Origin: an uncultured Muribaculaceae bacterium
GTDB lineage: Bacteria > Bacteroidota > Bacteroidia > Bacteroidales > Muribaculaceae
Reading direction: 5' to 3'
Assembly: GCA_910584525.1 (NCBI GenBank)
Contig: CAJUAT010000013.1
Coordinates: 1-52,233, forward strand
Length of the DNA stretch: 52,233 nucleotides
Of the stretch, positions 8,709-17,106 are shown piece after piece; position 1 is the stretch's first letter; the number at the start of each line of letters is the position of its first letter. The position numbers and the translations under genes were made by a program. The notes under the pieces were generated by a model, which had not been told where the DNA came from, did not search any database, and saw nothing but the letters and a program-made list of their open reading frames with translations.

Positions 8709-9098
8709 ATGGATATTGAAGGAACGATAATCCAATACATCGGACGTCAGGAAGGGACGTCAAAGGCAGGAAATGCATGGAAGAAAGACGAGTATGTGAT
8801 GGAAACGCCGGGGACGTATCCCCGCAAGGTTAAATTCACGATATTCGGCGACCGTTGCGAGACCATGAAATGTGAGATAGGCAAGGCCTATGTGTTGTCG
8901 TGCGACATAGAGAGCCGCGAGTTCAACGGCCGCTGGTATACAGACGTGAACGTCTTCGCAGTACGCCCGGTGGAAGGCGCCGCCCAGCCGGCAGTAGCAC
9001 AGGCAGTTGCGCAGGCAGCAGCCCCGCAGCAGATGGCACCTGCCGCCGACCCGTTCCAGGCCCCCGCAGGCGACAGCTCCGACGACCTGCCGTTCTGA
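8709..9098 (+). CDS. DUF3127 OB-fold protein with SSB-like acidic tip
   Basis: 129 residues. The first 85 match the DUF3127 family (MDIEGTIIQYIGRQEGTSKAGN, then KVKFTIFGDRCE), small OB-fold proteins found almost only in Bacteroidota; the role is not established. A 35-residue linker rich in Ala, Gln and Pro follows, and the protein ends DSSDDLPF. That ending mirrors the DDDIPF tip by which bacterial SSB recruits repair and replication partners. From this I infer single-stranded DNA binding and docking to SSB-interacting proteins. It has its own promoter and a terminator just downstream, so it is monocistronic. Confidence 0.8.
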   Translation: MDIEGTIIQYIGRQEGTSKAGNAWKKDEYVMETPGTYPRKVKFTIFGDRCETMKCEIGKAYVLSCDIESREFNGRWYTDVNVFAVRPVEGAAQPAVAQAVAQAAAPQQMAPAADPFQAPAGDSSDDLPF

Positions 9099-9123
9099 TC
9101 CCTACCCGACTGTAAGAAACAAG

Positions 9124-9150
9124 AGAGACTTCCCCAAAAGGGAGGTCTCT
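9124..9150 (+). terminator. hairpin terminator after the DUF3127 gene
   Basis: An 11-bp stem, 9124-9134 with 9140-9150, closes on a 5-nt CAAAA loop 25 nt after the stop codon. It is followed by a T-rich but interrupted tract (TCTGTGTTATAT), so termination may be moderate. Confidence 0.6.
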
Positions 9151-9245
9151 TCTGTGTTATATATGTAATATAATGCCCTAACATGCAATATAAAGCACAT
9201 ATGTATATGTTTTACAGCATATTTTCGTAGATTTTTCCGAATTTT

Positions 9246-9276
9246 TTTGTCAGTGACTATAATTTTATTAATTTTG
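9246..9276 (+). promoter_or_regulatory. promoter of the glycogen operon
   Basis: TTTG at 9246-9249, 19 nt, TAATTTTG at 9269-9276. The nearest downstream gene is the glycogen synthase at 9593, giving a leader of about 310 nt that contains a structured segment and a MITE. No promoter of similar quality lies between the MITE and the gene. Confidence 0.6.
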
Positions 9277-9313
9277 CCGATGTAAACAAAATTACAAAAG
9301 GCAGAATCAATAC

Positions 9314-9370
9314 CCGTCGTAGGCTTTCAGCCCCGTGGCAAAGCCTCAGGAGTAAGAAAAACGGCGACGG
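9314..9370 (+). promoter_or_regulatory. structured RNA leader, class unknown
   Basis: CCGTCG at 9314-9319 pairs with CGACGG at 9365-9370 as a closing stem. Inside, AGGCTTT at 9321-9327 pairs with AAAGCCT at 9340-9346, and GCC at 9330-9332 stacks on GGC at 9337-9339 with a CCGT loop. An unpaired purine-rich strand (9347-9364) joins the two stems. This nested design, about 40 nt after the predicted transcription start, resembles a cis-regulatory element. I cannot assign it to a known riboswitch class. Confidence 0.35.
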
Positions 9371-9380
9371 AAGCCCTAAG

Positions 9381-9560
9381 AAACTGTTTAAATTTATGTG
9401 AGAAATTTTATTATACTTTATGAAGCCATGCTTTTAAGAATCTTTTTGGTGCTTTCCGCCAAGTATCGTCGGTCACGATGCCCGCATCGCTCCCTCCTCA
9501 ACTTGCGGAAATCTCTCAAAAATCTTCTCAAAATCATTGGCTCATAAATTTAAACAGTTT
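9381..9560. mobile_element. 180-bp MITE with 18-bp terminal inverted repeats
   Basis: The ends AAACTGTTTAAATTTATG (9381-9398) and CATAAATTTAAACAGTTT (9543-9560) are perfect inverted repeats. Both sides carry the direct repeat CTAAG (9376-9380 and 9561-9565), a 5-bp target duplication. The interior is too short for a transposase, but the minus strand has an open frame of 39 codons (9418-9537) with a very basic product, and a second overlapping frame ends in WRKAPKRFLKAWLHKV; these may be traces of a parental transposase. It sits in the leader of the glycogen synthase gene, 32 bp before the start codon. Movement would need a transposase in trans. Confidence 0.8.
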
Positions 9561-9592
9561 CTAAGAAGCATTTTACCCATACCATCAAAATC

Positions 9593-11284
9593 ATGACAAT
9601 ACGCAAGAACAATGCGGCCGAGGCTATGACGGAAGGCGTCATAACAGTAGCCAGCCGGGTTGACCTGCTGTTCGAGACCAGTTGGGAAGTATGTAATAAG
9701 GTAGGAGGCATATATGCCGTTTTGTCGACGAAGGCCCGTACGTTGGGAGCACAGTTCGGCGACAAGCTTATCTTTATAGGTCCTGATTTATGGACATCTG
9801 AAAACGAGTCACTGTATTTCAAGGAGCGGAAGACGCTGTTGCGTCAGGCTTCGGGGAAGCTGCATCTTCCCTGGGGGATAAGCATACGTGTGGGGCGCTG
9901 GGACATTCCCGGTTCGCCGCAGGTGGTGCTGGTGAATCCCGGCGATACCGTGAAGCACCTAGACGGTATATACGGCGAGATGTGGCGTGATTATGGTGTA
10001 GATTCGCTGCATTCCTACGGCGATTATGCGGAGAGCTGTGCGTTTGCGGTGGCTTCCGCGATAGTGATAGAGGCTCTGACCGACCACCTCAAGGCGAGTC
10101 AGTCGAAGGTGATAGCCCATTTCGATGAATGGACCACCGGCATGGGACTGCTCTATCTGCGCAACCATGCGCCCAAGATATCCACGGTATTCACCACGCA
10201 TGCCACGAGCATAGGCCGCAGCATCTGCGGCAACGGCAAGCCCCTCTACGACTATTTCCACCAGTACAACGGCGACCAGATGGCCGAGCAGCTCAACATG
10301 CAGTCGAAGCACAGTCTGGAGAAGGCAGCGGCTCATAATGCCGACTGTTTCACCACGGTGAGCGAGGTTACGGCCCGCGAGTGCGAGCAGCTGCTGCAGA
10401 TACGCCCCCAGGTGGTGACTCCCAACGGCTTCGAACCCGAGTTCGTGCCCAAGACTGTGAAATACAACCGACTGCGCAAGGAGGGCCGCGACAGACTGCT
10501 GGAGGTGGCCGCCGCTGTCACCGGCAGAAAATACGACGCCGACACTTTCATCATTGCCACTTCCGGCCGGCATGAGTACCGCAACAAGGGTCTCAACATG
10601 TTCATCGACGCCATGGCGCGTATAGAGGCCGGACTCCCTTCCAACGAGGAGGCGCTGGCATTCATCATGGTGCCCGGCTGGGTTCGGGAGCCACAGGGTG
10701 CTCTCGTGACTGACCTCAAGTATGGCGGCGACTTACGCCCCGAGCCCGACTTCCTGACCCACTCGCTCAACAATGAGGGCGACGACGAGATATGTCGGAG
10801 GATTAAGGAGCTGGAGGCCGGTGGCCATTTCCGCCGCCTAAAGGTGATATACGTTCCCAGCTATCTTGACGGCGCCGACGGTGTAATCGACATATCGTAT
10901 TACGACCTGCTGCCCGCCTTCGACCTCACCGTATTCCCCAGCTATTACGAGCCGTGGGGCTACACACCGCTGGAGAGCGTGGCTTTCGGAGTGCCGACAA
11001 TCACCGACGACAAGGCCGGATTCGGCCAGTGGGTGCTCGACAATTTCAAGAATGGCCTCAACCTCTGCGGCGTGGATGTAAAGAGCCGCAACGACTCCAA
11101 TTACGACCAGGCCTGCCGCGAAATCGCCGACGACGCCACCGACTATATTTCCGAGGACAACAATCTGCGGCTACAGGCCCGCAACATGGCTTTCCTAACA
11201 TCGGCAAAGGCCGACTGGAAATTCTTTATACTTAATTACGACAAGGCCTTCGAGATAGCGCTCCGGCGCAACATGCGCCGGTAG
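9593..11284 (+). CDS. glycogen synthase, GT3 (animal/fungal-like) family
   Basis: 563 residues. FETSWEVCNKVGGIYAVLSTK at about 27-47 is the hallmark of GT3 glycogen synthases, the family of animal and fungal enzymes, not the bacterial GT5 GlgA. The C-terminal nucleotide-sugar region shows FPSYYEPWGYTPLESVAFGVPT. GT3 enzymes use UDP-glucose in eukaryotes; donor preference here is not visible. Bacteroidetes are known to carry GT3 synthases. The next gene is an alpha-glucan phosphorylase, so this pair makes and mobilises storage glucan in the cytoplasm. ATG 9593 is the first good start after the MITE. I give no symbol because glgA denotes the unrelated GT5 type. Confidence 0.9.
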   Translation: MTIRKNNAAEAMTEGVITVASRVDLLFETSWEVCNKVGGIYAVLSTKARTLGAQFGDKLIFIGPDLWTSENESLYFKERKTLLRQASGKLHLPWGISIRVGRWDIPGSPQVVLVNPGDTVKHLDGIYGEMWRDYGVDSLHSYGDYAESCAFAVASAIVIEALTDHLKASQSKVIAHFDEWTTGMGLLYLRNHAPKISTVFTTHATSIGRSICGNGKPLYDYFHQYNGDQMAEQLNMQSKHSLEKAAAHNADCFTTVSEVTARECEQLLQIRPQVVTPNGFEPEFVPKTVKYNRLRKEGRDRLLEVAAAVTGRKYDADTFIIATSGRHEYRNKGLNMFIDAMARIEAGLPSNEEALAFIMVPGWVREPQGALVTDLKYGGDLRPEPDFLTHSLNNEGDDEICRRIKELEAGGHFRRLKVIYVPSYLDGADGVIDISYYDLLPAFDLTVFPSYYEPWGYTPLESVAFGVPTITDDKAGFGQWVLDNFKNGLNLCGVDVKSRNDSNYDQACREIADDATDYISEDNNLRLQARNMAFLTSAKADWKFFILNYDKAFEIALRRNMRR

Positions 11285-11358
11285 CGACAGAGCCTGTGTC
11301 ATTGAAGTTGCATGGGCAACTTACGCATCAACAACCGAAAAAAAATCAAAATCCGATT

Positions 11359-13926
11359 ATGAAACTTAAAGTAAGCAATGCCAACCATCCTAACTGGCGC
11401 ACACTGACGGTAAGCGCCGAGATACCGGCTGAACTGAAGCCGTTGGAGGAGATGGCGAAAAACCTGTGGTGGGTATGGAACAGCAAGGGTAAACGCCTGT
11501 TCCACGACCTTGACCGTGCCCTCTGGCGCGCAGTGGGCGAGAACCCCGTGATGCTCCTTCAGCAGCTCAGCTACGAGCGTTATCAGGAGATCCTTTCCGA
11601 CAAGGCGATGATGGCCCGTATCGCCGACACCTATCGCGAGTTCAAGGACTACATGAAAGAGCCCATGGACACGAAGGTGCCCTCTGTGAGCTACTTCTCC
11701 ATGGAGTATGGTCTCTGCAACTGTCTGAAGATTTATTCGGGTGGTTTGGGCGTACTTGCCGGCGACTATATCAAGCAGGCCAGCGACTCGCGCGTGCGCA
11801 TGACAGCCGTGGGTTTCCTTTATAAATATGGCTATTTCTCGCAGAGCCTCAGCATCGACGGCCAGCAGATCGCCAACTATGAGAGCCAGAACTTCGACCA
11901 GCTTCCCATCGATGCCGTGCTCGGCGAGGATGGCCAGCCGATGGTGCTCGAGGTGCCATTCCCCGGCCGAATCGTATACTGCCACGTATGGCGTGTGAAT
12001 GTGGGCCGCATGAAGCTTTACCTCCTCGACACCGACCTCGACAGAAACTCCGAGTGGGACCGTCCAATCACCCACAAACTCTATGGCGGCGACTGGGAGA
12101 ACCGTATCAAGCAGGAGTACCTGCTCGGCATCGGCGGCGTGATAATGCTCAACAAGCTGGGCATCAAGAGCGACCTCTACCACTGCAACGAGGGACACGC
12201 CGCTCTGCTCAACCTGCAGCGTCTCGTTGACTACGTGCAGAACGACGGTCTTCCCTTCAACGTGGCCATGGAGCTGGTGCGTGCTTCCTCGCTCTATACC
12301 GTGCACACTCCGGTGCCCGCCGGTCATGACTATTTCGAGGAGCCGCTTCTCGGCAAGTACCTCGGCGAGTATCCCGCCAAGTTGGGTATCAGCTGGGCCG
12401 ACCTCATGAACATGGGCCGCGAGAACCCCGACACCAACGAGCGTTTCTCGATGAGCGTGTTCGCTCTCAACACCTGTCAGGAGGCCAACGGCGTAAGCTG
12501 GCTCCACGGCGAAGTATCCAAGAAGATGTTTGCCGGCATATGGAAAGGTTATGCTCCCGAAGAGAGCCATGTAGGCTACGTCACCAACGGCGTGCACATG
12601 CCCACATGGGCCGCTTCCGAATGGAAGAACTTCTACGGCCAGAACCTCAACGCCGACCTCTTCATGGACCAGAGCAACCCCTCCATGTGGAAGAATATCT
12701 TCAATGTGCCCGACGAGGCCATTTGGGAGCTCCGCATGACGATGAAGAACAAGTTCATCAACTTCGTGCGCAAGGACTTCAAGGAGAAGTGGCTCAAGAA
12801 CCAGGGCGACCCGTCGGAGGTGATGCGCATCGTCGACAAGATCAACCCCAACGCGCTCATCATCGGTTTCGCGCGTCGTTTCGCCACGTATAAGCGTGCA
12901 CATCTGCTGTTCACCGACCTGGAGCGTCTGGAGCGCATCGTCAATAACGAGCAGTATCCCGTACAGTTCGTGTTCTCGGGCAAGGCACACCCCGCCGACG
13001 GCGCCGGCCAGGGCCTCATAAAGCGCATCATCGAAATCAGCCGCATGCCCCAGTTCCGCGGTAAAATCATCTTCCTCGAGGACTACAACATGATCGTGGC
13101 CAAGCGTCTCGTCACCGGCGTGGACATCTGGCTCAACACCCCGACACGTCCTCTGGAGGCATCCGGAACATCGGGCGAAAAGGCCGAGATGAACGGCGTG
13201 CTCAACTTCTCCGTGCTCGACGGCTGGTGGTATGAAGGCTACCGTTTCGACGAGAAGGCAGGCTGGGCAATCACCGACAAGCGCACCTACACCGACCAGA
13301 CGCAGCAGGACAAGCTCGATGCCGCCACCATCTACTCGATGCTGGAGAACGAGATCATACCTCTCTACTTCGCCAAGAACTCCAAGGGCTACAGCCCCGA
13401 GTGGATACAGTACATCAAGCGCAGCATCGGCCATATCGCCCCGCACTTCACCATGAAGCGTCAGCTCGACGACTATATCTCGCGCTTCTACATGCCCGAG
13501 GAGAAACGTTTCGCCAAGCTGGCTGCCAAGAACTTCGAGAAGGCACGCTCCATCGTGGCCTGGAAAGAGGAAGTGGCATCCAAATGGGACAGCATACAGG
13601 TGATATCGAGCGACATACGCAACGAGGCGGAGGGCAACGGCGCAGCCCGTACCGGCGATACCTTCGAGGCCAAGGCCGTGATCGACACAAAGGGTCTCGG
13701 CGACTCCCTCGGCGTGGAACTCGTGTTCTACCGCGAGAAGGATGGCCAGGATACCTATGTGGGCCGCGAGGACCTCAAAATCGTCAAGAAGGATGGCGAC
13801 GTTTATACCTATGAGATTCAGGACAAGATGCGCGAGGCCGGCGTATTCCGCTATGCCCTGCGTATGTATCCCAAGAGCAAGGAGCTCCCGCACCGCCAGG
13901 ACTTCGCTTATATCCGCTGGATTTAA
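11359..13926 (+). CDS. glgP: alpha-glucan (glycogen) phosphorylase, GT35
   Basis: 855 residues. It removes glucose-1-phosphate from the ends of glycogen or maltodextrins using PLP. The PLP-lysine block is EASGTSGEKAEMNGVLN, Lys608; SYFSMEYGLCNCLKIYSGGLGVLAGDY at about 113-139 is the N-terminal signature of the short bacterial/archaeal phosphorylases. An extra C-terminal domain after about residue 720 is usual for Bacteroidetes members. ATG 11359 gives the family N-terminus; an in-frame upstream ATG-like extension to 11296 adds a non-conserved stretch. It follows the glycogen synthase by 74 nt and is closed by a strong terminator. Confidence 0.93.
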   Translation: MKLKVSNANHPNWRTLTVSAEIPAELKPLEEMAKNLWWVWNSKGKRLFHDLDRALWRAVGENPVMLLQQLSYERYQEILSDKAMMARIADTYREFKDYMKEPMDTKVPSVSYFSMEYGLCNCLKIYSGGLGVLAGDYIKQASDSRVRMTAVGFLYKYGYFSQSLSIDGQQIANYESQNFDQLPIDAVLGEDGQPMVLEVPFPGRIVYCHVWRVNVGRMKLYLLDTDLDRNSEWDRPITHKLYGGDWENRIKQEYLLGIGGVIMLNKLGIKSDLYHCNEGHAALLNLQRLVDYVQNDGLPFNVAMELVRASSLYTVHTPVPAGHDYFEEPLLGKYLGEYPAKLGISWADLMNMGRENPDTNERFSMSVFALNTCQEANGVSWLHGEVSKKMFAGIWKGYAPEESHVGYVTNGVHMPTWAASEWKNFYGQNLNADLFMDQSNPSMWKNIFNVPDEAIWELRMTMKNKFINFVRKDFKEKWLKNQGDPSEVMRIVDKINPNALIIGFARRFATYKRAHLLFTDLERLERIVNNEQYPVQFVFSGKAHPADGAGQGLIKRIIEISRMPQFRGKIIFLEDYNMIVAKRLVTGVDIWLNTPTRPLEASGTSGEKAEMNGVLNFSVLDGWWYEGYRFDEKAGWAITDKRTYTDQTQQDKLDAATIYSMLENEIIPLYFAKNSKGYSPEWIQYIKRSIGHIAPHFTMKRQLDDYISRFYMPEEKRFAKLAAKNFEKARSIVAWKEEVASKWDSIQVISSDIRNEAEGNGAARTGDTFEAKAVIDTKGLGDSLGVELVFYREKDGQDTYVGREDLKIVKKDGDVYTYEIQDKMREAGVFRYALRMYPKSKELPHRQDFAYIRWI

Positions 13927-13962
13927 GAAACAGTACAATAGATAACAACTTATCACAATATG

Positions 13963-14000
13963 CGCAGGATGAACCTTTGGGTTTGTCCTGCGTTTTCTTT
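13963..14000 (+). terminator. intrinsic terminator of the glycogen operon
   Basis: CGCAGGA (13963-13969) pairs with TCCTGCG (13986-13992), with AACC/GGTT stacked inside, followed directly by TTTTCTTT. It falls inside a possible N-terminal extension of the next gene, which rules that extension out. Confidence 0.85.
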
Positions 14001-14067
14001 ATGTATCCGCCGGAGCAGATTGCCGGCGTTCACGACGCGTATTGACGCGCATAAACAGAATAAAGCT

Positions 14068-14367
14068 ATGGAAAATACAGATTATTCGCAGTTGACGGCC
14101 GATGGAACGGTGATGGTGGAGTTTTACGCAAGCTGGTGTCCGCATTGCAAGCGCATGATGCCCGTGGTGGAGGATATCAAGAGTCTGTTCGGAAGTCAGG
14201 TAAAGATTTACCAGTTTGACATCGACGAATATCAGGATCTTGCCGGCGAGATGGAGGTGCAGTCGATACCGACCTTCATCATCTACAAGGATGGCCGGGA
14301 GATGTGGCGCGCCTCGGGCGAGATGGATGGCAATGTGCTTGCCTCCAATCTTCGGCAGGCATTGTAA
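14068..14367 (+). CDS. thioredoxin-family protein, cytoplasmic
   Basis: 99 residues forming a single thioredoxin fold. The active site is EFYASWCPHCKRM, a CPHC motif rather than the CGPC of housekeeping thioredoxin, and the cis-proline loop is SIPTFIIYKDG. CPHC is typical of DsbA-like oxidases, although the compact length and lack of a signal peptide indicate a cytoplasmic reductase or carrier. ATG 14068 is chosen because an earlier in-frame start at 13960 would read through the upstream terminator. It is 18 nt before the C39-like/VKOR gene, suggesting that it exchanges electrons with that membrane protein or its client (inference). Confidence 0.85.
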   Translation: MENTDYSQLTADGTVMVEFYASWCPHCKRMMPVVEDIKSLFGSQVKIYQFDIDEYQDLAGEMEVQSIPTFIIYKDGREMWRASGEMDGNVLASNLRQAL

Positions 14368-14385
14368 GATTTAATATAATCAGCG

Positions 14386-15396
14386 ATGAAGCGGGGAGTG
14401 ACCATATTCAGCGATTTTCTGAAGGCGCTCGGCGTGCCGCATACCGGCACTGCCACCGATGCCGCGTACCGGAACATGAATTTCAAGAGTCTTTTCGGCT
14501 TCTCGCGGCTCCTCGACTCGTATAATATTCCCAACAAGGCGGTGAAGGTTGCCGACAAGAGCGACCTCGCGAAGATACCGGTGCCGTTCCTGGCTCAGGA
14601 GGGCACCGGATTCGTGATTGTCACGGATGTCGACGACCATGGCATGGTGGATTATATCTATTATCACGGCAGGAAACAGCGTGATGTGGCGGAGTTTACT
14701 CGGCGGTGGAGCGGTGTGGCCCTGATGGCATATCCCGACGACAAGTCGAGGGAACCTCATTACACCCGCAACCATATCATGGAAATCGCCGAGAATGCCA
14801 AGGTATGGATTCTTGTGCTCTGTTGCGTGGCCCTTTTCGTATATGGCGCTGTCACGGCGGGTCTTTTCTCGAATCTCTCTACAATCTTTCTGCTTCTCAT
14901 CGACTTGGCGGGGATATACATCACTTTTCAGCTGCTATTCAAGTCGCTGCACATACACGTCAAGACGGCCGACAGGATATGCGGTGTGATGCAGACGCAT
15001 GGCTGCGACACAGTGCTTGAACAGAAGGCATCCAAATTCTTCGGTCTCTTCGGCTGGGCCGAGGTGGGGGTGGGGTATTTCACCGTCTCGCTGGTCACGC
15101 TATTGGCTTTCCCGGAGATGATACGCTGGCTCGCTTTGTGCAACGGATGCTGTCTCCCTTTCACCGTGTGGTCAATAAGCTACCAGAAGTTCAGGCTTCA
15201 CACGTGGTGCACGTTGTGCGTGATAACCCAGCTGCTGTTGTGGCTGTCGTTCTTCTGCTACCTCTTCGGCGGCTGGTGGACAGGGATATTCCCGTTGCGG
15301 TTGCCGCTGTTCGTGCTCATGGCGGCTTATGTGGCGGCTGTGCTCGGTATCAATAGAATCACTACTTTCATCAACTCAAGAGTACCTGCGCGATGA
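14386..15396 (+). CDS. C39-like domain fused to VKOR membrane oxidoreductase
   Basis: 336 residues. Residues 1-125 resemble a C39 bacteriocin-processing peptidase domain (SLFGFSRLLDSYNIPNKAVKV) but contain no cysteine at all, so the catalytic Cys is missing. Such inactive C39-like domains bind leader peptides in known exporters. Residues 135-325 are a vitamin K epoxide reductase-type membrane domain with five or so membrane segments, loop cysteines Cys199/Cys207 and the active CxxC in TWCTLCV, Cys275/Cys278. VKOR homologues regenerate disulfide-forming enzymes. The gene ends in ATGA shared with a 44-codon peptide gene. I infer a dedicated thiol-disulfide or export helper for that peptide; the domain calls are good, the role is speculative. 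Confidence 0.75.
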   Translation: MKRGVTIFSDFLKALGVPHTGTATDAAYRNMNFKSLFGFSRLLDSYNIPNKAVKVADKSDLAKIPVPFLAQEGTGFVIVTDVDDHGMVDYIYYHGRKQRDVAEFTRRWSGVALMAYPDDKSREPHYTRNHIMEIAENAKVWILVLCCVALFVYGAVTAGLFSNLSTIFLLLIDLAGIYITFQLLFKSLHIHVKTADRICGVMQTHGCDTVLEQKASKFFGLFGWAEVGVGYFTVSLVTLLAFPEMIRWLALCNGCCLPFTVWSISYQKFRLHTWCTLCVITQLLLWLSFFCYLFGGWWTGIFPLRLPLFVLMAAYVAAVLGINRITTFINSRVPAR

Positions 15397-15527
15397 CTAT
15401 GAAAAAAATACCGGAAGTGGCGTTGCCGGGCGCGGAGACACTGACGCCGCTGCAGATGAACGCCATACCTCTCGACACTGGCGACCACTCCCATTTCGTG
15501 GCCGACGACATCAAGAGCGGAACTTAG
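15393..15527 (+). CDS. 44-residue leader-like peptide
   Basis: ATG 15393 overlaps the VKOR gene stop by four bases (ATGA); a second ATG lies two codons on at 15399. The product begins MTMKKIPEVALPGAETLTPL and continues QMNAIPL, a layout like short Bacteroidetes peptide precursors whose leader has a Lys-rich start and an LTxxQMN/LTxxEMN helix. It then has an acidic, His-containing tail (DTGDHSHF) and ends KSGT. It has no signal peptide, no GG processing site and no cysteine. A -1 shift near its end would add about 21 residues ending GVIIVLL. The gene is shorter than usual annotation limits, so it is easily missed. Confidence 0.55.
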   Translation: MTMKKIPEVALPGAETLTPLQMNAIPLDTGDHSHFVADDIKSGT

Positions 15528-15675
15528 CAGACGCGCCCGTGAAGTCCGTGACCCTGAACCCCTCAGGCGTAATTATTGTTCTATTGTAAATAATCATTAA
15601 ATTGTCTGAGCGGCTGTTAAAGGTGAGTCGTTATTGGCGACCAATGCTGTCCATGTCAATAAAAAAGTGAATAAT

Positions 15676-17067
15676 ATGAAACACATTTTACTCTCCCTCG
15701 CATTGTTGGGCACGATGACCATGGCGATGGGCCAGACGCCCAAGGAGGAACTCGCAAAGGATGAATCCGGGAATACAAACCGCAAAGTAAGCTTTGTACA
15801 TGTATATAAGGATTCCACGGTAAAGGATATCATCAGTCAGGACAGGCCGCAGAATTTCCGCGATGCACAGGTTCCGCATTTCGCCATACATACCGAGGAC
15901 AACAAGTTCATACTGACGATAGGCGGCGAAATCCAGCCCATATTGGGATGGGACCTGGGCAATGAGCTATATGAGCGTGCCGGGGCAGGCAGCGGTTTCG
16001 TGACGCAGCAGATTCCGGTGCCGGCGCCCCGCTTCAAGAAGTCGGACTTCTATATCAACGGTCTCAACGGCAACGTGTCGCTGCAGGTGGTGGGCTTCGG
16101 CGGTACCGCCAACCAGATCACCGGTTTCATCAAGGTGGGTACCGACGGCTGGAGCAATCCCATAAAACTGAAGTCGGCATATGTGGCCTGGCGCGGCATC
16201 AAGGCAGGTCTTGCCACGAGTCTCTTCGAGGACGAGCTTGCATGTCAGCCACCGATGATCGACCCCGAGGGTCCCAGCGGTGAAGTATCGGCCTCCAATT
16301 ACCTTATCAACTACACCTCGCCGGTGTTCAACGGCTTCAGAGCCGCCATCGGCGTGGAGATTCCCACATTTAATTCGAGCAACGGCCGCTATCTGGGACG
16401 CGACTACAAGGTGTTCCAGGGCAAGGATATCCTTGACCAGCCGGTCTGCGACCCGACGGCTTACAATCAGATGGTGCCCGACATACCCCTGTGGGTGGAA
16501 TGGGCCAAGGACGACGGCAACCGCATAAGGGTGTCGGGAATACTGCGTACGCTCACTTACCGCGACCTCATCGCGCAGAAGAGACGCACCGTGATGGGGT
16601 GGGGTGTGATGCTCAGCGGCAATTTCACGCCTATCCGTCAGCTGTCGTTCTGTGCCCAGGCTATCTACGGCAAAGGTATCGGCAACTATATCCAGGATAT
16701 GGCCGGTGTGCCGCTCAGCTTCACGCCCGCATCGGCCGACCCGGGATACCTCAAGGCTACTCCTCAGATGGGACTCGTGTTCGGAGTGACATGGAATATC
16801 AACAAACGCTGGCAGATGAATGCCGTATACTCCATGAGCCGTATGTGGGATGTGGATACCTACGCATATGCCGAAGGTATGGCCGAGGGGAACACCGGCG
16901 CCTTCAACAATTACCGTTACTGCAACTATGTCGGCGCCAACGTGTTCTACAATATCTCGAGCTTCTTCCAGGTGGGTATGGAATACATCTACGGGCAGCG
17001 CAAGACCTATTATCAGGGTTCGGCCCACGACAGCCGCATAAGCGCGGCAGTGGCGTTCACGATCTGA
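15676..17067 (+). CDS. putative outer-membrane beta-barrel porin
   Basis: 463 residues. A clear Sec signal peptide (MKHILLSLALLGTMTMAMGQ, cleaved near 20) is followed by alternating hydrophobic/polar strands rich in Gly, Tyr and Asn, such as FILTIGGEIQPILGWDL and GNVSLQVVGFGGT, and it ends SAAVAFTI with a near-C-terminal aromatic as in outer-membrane barrels. It resembles phosphate-selective/DcaP-like porins in outline only; the substrate is unknown. ATG 15676 is preferred because the signal peptide starts there; the upstream frame from 15634 is not conserved-looking. About 150 nt of AT-rich spacer with no clear promoter precedes it. Confidence 0.7.
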   Translation: MKHILLSLALLGTMTMAMGQTPKEELAKDESGNTNRKVSFVHVYKDSTVKDIISQDRPQNFRDAQVPHFAIHTEDNKFILTIGGEIQPILGWDLGNELYERAGAGSGFVTQQIPVPAPRFKKSDFYINGLNGNVSLQVVGFGGTANQITGFIKVGTDGWSNPIKLKSAYVAWRGIKAGLATSLFEDELACQPPMIDPEGPSGEVSASNYLINYTSPVFNGFRAAIGVEIPTFNSSNGRYLGRDYKVFQGKDILDQPVCDPTAYNQMVPDIPLWVEWAKDDGNRIRVSGILRTLTYRDLIAQKRRTVMGWGVMLSGNFTPIRQLSFCAQAIYGKGIGNYIQDMAGVPLSFTPASADPGYLKATPQMGLVFGVTWNINKRWQMNAVYSMSRMWDVDTYAYAEGMAEGNTGAFNNYRYCNYVGANVFYNISSFFQVGMEYIYGQRKTYYQGSAHDSRISAAVAFTI

Positions 17068-17106
17068 CGCCTTAAGCCGGACGGGCAGGATAAAGCGTCC
17101 GCGGTC

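Noticed and set aside
9314..9370. GGCAAAGCCUCAGG resembles part of the cyclic-di-GMP-I riboswitch.
   Set aside because: The first conserved half of that class and the pairing partner of the last stem are both missing.
11299..13956. An 885-codon frame antisense to glgP, and other long antisense frames opposite gcvPA, gcvPB, fusA2 and glnN.
   Set aside because: High-GC shadow frames: low-complexity, His/Val/Leu-rich products with no domain, opposite clearly conserved genes.
13960..14067. N-terminal extension of the thioredoxin gene.
   Set aside because: It would be encoded by the intrinsic terminator of the glycogen operon.
17068..17106. GGACG/CGTCC hairpin between the porin and hemW genes as a bidirectional terminator.
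   Set aside because: The stem is only five bases with a long loop and no T-run on either strand.
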